Shown one piece after another: positions 31,917 through 33,841 of a stretch of DNA of 33,841 bases. A model generated the notes under the pieces. That model did no database searches and was not told the origin of the DNA. It was given only the letters and a program-made list of their open reading frames with translations. Positions within the stretch are counted from its first letter, which is position 1, and each line of letters begins with the position of its first letter. Made by a program: the position numbers and the translations under genes. The DNA is from CAYJPA01 sp964371945. GTDB taxonomy: Bacteria; Chloroflexota; Chloroflexia; Thermomicrobiales; UBA6265. The stretch covers positions 1 through 33,841 of the forward strand of contig CAYJPA010000065.1 in assembly GCA_964371945.1 (NCBI GenBank), read 5' to 3'.

Positions 31917-32978
31917 TCAGAAGCTGAGCGCGACCCATGGCGTTTCGTGAGGAGGTCCAGGCGACACGTGCATTACCGGCGGAACCGAACATGCGATGCT
32001 CGTGCCGCCAAACGTCATGAACCCACCTCTGGGCGAGCAACTGATCGGCACCGTGTCATCCATGAGAACCCGCTCGATCCCGGTCTGGTCCGATGCATCG
32101 GCGATCAATTCGACCGCCCGGTTGTGACGGGCAAACGTGCTCGACCGCGCGAAGGCCTCGGAAGCCTCACCGGAGATCTCGTTGTTCACGAGCGGATGGT
32201 TGGCGTGCACATAGCGCCCGCTGGAAACGTCGGCCCGGACGACTCCGCTGGCAGCTCCTTCGAGTCCCGCGATACCGGTTGGCGATCCGATCCCGTAGTG
32301 CTGGCCAATCGCGTGCGGCGCCGATTCCACGAATGCAACCGCGTCGTCGAGCGACGATCGCTCGAGAATTCCCCGGATCAAAAACATCACCGGAAGGCCG
32401 GATCGCGAAGACGGCAAGACGGAGAGGTTGTTGACGACCACGCCGAGACCCGCGGAATTCGCGCCATTCAGCGCGATCATGCCCATGCCGGTGAAGATCA
32501 ATTGCTCGGGTCCGTCGTCCGGGTTGTGGTGTACGGCGACCTGGGTGCCGTCGTGGATCGGAGGGATGTCCATCGTCTGGGCGACTATGGGCGCGCCACC
32601 TGACGGAATCAGGCACGCGACCGTGCAGGCTGGCGCCTCACCCACCTTCTCGCTGCCGTAGGTCCACTCCTCGTCCATCAAGTTGTAGGCCAGGATCGTC
32701 TCGAACGGCTGATTCGCGCTCTCGGCGATGCCCCGCACCTCCTCGAGCAATCCCGGCGTCCATTGCTCGATGGCCGGAATGAAGTTGGTTTTCCCGAGGA
32801 AGTCCGTGATGTAGTTGCCGGCTGAAATCCCGTGGCGCCGTTCGATCGCGCCTTCCCAGCGCTGAATGACCGCTCCGATTGGACCGCGGAACGCCTCGCC
32901 CTGGGCTCGTCCTCGTTCAAATGGCAATCCCGTGCAAACCAGCACTGGGAGAGTCCGGGTTTCGATCGTTGCAGTCAT
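31917..32978 (-). CDS. C45-type Ntn hydrolase (acyltransferase / amidase family)
   Basis: 353 residues. The pattern PFERGRAQGEAFRGPI near the N-terminus, then EEWTYG, EAPACTVACL and GGAPIVAQTMDIPP, fits the C45 / acyl-CoA:6-aminopenicillanate acyltransferase-like family. These precursors cut themselves to expose an N-terminal Cys nucleophile, here probably C118 in ACT. Later segments GMIALNGANSAGLGVVVNNL and RYVHANHPL are also typical. Bacterial relatives hydrolyse amide bonds of peptides, N-acyl compounds or polyamine conjugates; the substrate here is unknown. Start ATG at 32978. The MFS transporter follows on the same strand and might move the substrate or product. Confidence 0.85.
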   Translation of the reverse strand: MTATIETRTLPVLVCTGLPFERGRAQGEAFRGPIGAVIQRWEGAIERRHGISAGNYITDFLGKTNFIPAIEQWTPGLLEEVRGIAESANQPFETILAYNLMDEEWTYGSEKVGEAPACTVACLIPSGGAPIVAQTMDIPPIHDGTQVAVHHNPDDGPEQLIFTGMGMIALNGANSAGLGVVVNNLSVLPSSRSGLPVMFLIRGILERSSLDDAVAFVESAPHAIGQHYGIGSPTGIAGLEGAASGVVRADVSSGRYVHANHPLVNNEISGEASEAFARSSTFARHNRAVELIADASDQTGIERVLMDDTVPISCSPRGGFMTFGGTSIACSVPPVMHVSPGPPHETPWVALSF

Positions 32979-33058
32979 ACCTGTCTTCTTTCGCGAGCGC
33001 TTCGGTTCGCTTGCTGACCAGCTATTAGGGAAGTGTCGTCGATAGCATGGGTGAAGCG

Positions 33059-33841
33059 CTAAAGATCGATGCGCACGCCACCTGCTTTGCTCGATTCGTC
33101 GATGGCTAAGATCGCCTTGTGCGTGTTAACGCCGTCGTGAACATTGCCGTGGCTCTCGACGTTGTTTCGGATGCAGTCGATGAAGTGATTGATTTCGGCG
33201 TCGAACGGATGATGCGTCACAAGTCCGCTATTCGGGGTGATCGTCGGGAAGGTTGCCCAATCTGTAGCGCCGGCGAGTTTGCGACTGTAGAAGCGGTTGT
33301 CGCGCAGACCGCCGTCGGTTCCGAGCAGATCGATGTTGAATTGATACGGCATCCAATGTTCGACACATGCCGAGATCTTGCCGATCTTGCCGTTCGCGAA
33401 CTTCACGATCGCGGTTTGGTTCGTGGCGGAGGGCGGATTGGGGTCCGTGCTTCCCTCGAACGCGCTCACCTGCACGATGTCGCTGCCCATCAAGTGGCGC
33501 GCCATATCGATCGCATGGCATCCGCCGTGCATCATCGCGCTCGCTTCAGGATGCGCCGGGTAGCCGGAGTGCACCGGGTTGTGCCAGTAGTCGGTCTGGA
33601 TGTAAAGCAGTTCGCCGAAGAAGCCGTCGCGGGCAAGCGAGTACGCCGTTTGGACCATCGGGTTATAGCGCAGGACGAATCCGCACACCGTCTTGATGCC
33701 GGCCGTTTGCACGGCCGCATCCAGTGCGCTCAGTTCATCTGTATCCAGCGTAATCGGTTTTTCGATCAGGCAATGTTTTCCGGCGCGCGCGGCGGCGATC
33801 GCATCAGCCGCGTGCAGATGGGAGGGCGTGCAGATCGAGAG
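33059..33841 (-). CDS. Gfo/Idh/MocA family oxidoreductase (5' end outside window)
   Basis: The frame is open to the window edge, so the NAD(P)-binding N-terminus is missing. The visible part begins LSICTPSHLHAADAIAAARAGKHC then LIEKPIT, where EKP is the family's catalytic-site motif. It continues with FVLRYNPMV and GGCHAIDMARHLMG, whose D/H pair is typical of the active site, and ends with a C-terminal HFIDCIRNN segment. These enzymes oxidise or reduce sugars and inositols with NAD(P). The exact substrate cannot be read. A 217-residue start at an internal GTG (33712) is too late for this family. Confidence 0.9.
   Translation of the reverse strand, partial: LSICTPSHLHAADAIAAARAGKHCLIEKPITLDTDELSALDAAVQTAGIKTVCGFVLRYNPMVQTAYSLARDGFFGELLYIQTDYWHNPVHSGYPAHPEASAMMHGGCHAIDMARHLMGSDIVQVSAFEGSTDPNPPSATNQTAIVKFANGKIGKISACVEHWMPYQFNIDLLGTDGGLRDNRFYSRKLAGATDWATFPTITPNSGLVTHHPFDAEINHFIDCIRNNVESHGNVHDGVNTHKAILAIDESSKAGGVRIDL

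Overview
The window is about 34 kb of high-GC DNA, mostly dense and often overlapping genes. It looks like an environmental scaffold from the Chloroflexota (Thermomicrobia/Sphaerobacter-like). That placement is inferred from the compact nos operon with a Tat-exported NosZ, the DUF2339, DinB and C45-hydrolase gene mix and the frequent GTG starts; no rRNA or tRNA confirms it. One run of exactly 100 N (1502-1601) is flanked by identical 55-bp sequences. It is almost certainly an unmerged contig overlap inside a gene that is actually intact.

Left part (1-7.6 kb): an incomplete SnoaL-like gene, a DinB-like gene, and two paralogous Tat-exported M23 peptidases. The peptidases flank a 1398-residue DUF2339 membrane protein that contains five diverged copies of a ~130-residue unit. 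The first peptidase has Asn in place of the conserved zinc-binding Asp.

Nitrous oxide reduction (7.9-16.2 kb): nosZ with all seven CuZ histidines and the complete CuA site, then about 0.6 kb with no clear gene and a small ABM-like ORF on the other strand. Next comes a tightly overlapping set: NosB-like membrane protein, nosD, nosF, nosY, nosL and a membrane-anchored monohaem cytochrome c on a repeat-built stalk. No nosR is present. The cytochrome is the obvious candidate electron donor.

Arsenic resistance (16.2-23.4 kb): arsR, arsM (methylation), arsA (two-domain ATPase), acr3 (efflux), a second arsR with a Cys-rich tail, an orphan PstS-like phosphate-binding protein, an aquaporin and a thioredoxin-type arsC. 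Two copies of the inverted repeat ATAGA-N6-TCTAT lie in the predicted promoters of arsR and arsM and are probably the ArsR operator. Together these genes could bind arsenate or phosphate outside the cell, reduce arsenate, and dispose of arsenite by pump, channel or methylation. Downstream is a merB-like organomercurial lyase gene whose frame breaks exactly at the catalytic Cys codon.

Right part (24.9-33.8 kb): an SDR dehydrogenase; an exported bicupin protein with a long Ala-rich coiled coil carrying 84-bp tandem repeats; a class A beta-lactamase-fold protein with an LpqF/ORF12-like N-terminal domain; a second DinB-like protein; an MFS transporter whose first membrane segment has no usual start codon; a C45-type Ntn hydrolase; and an incomplete Gfo/Idh/MocA oxidoreductase.
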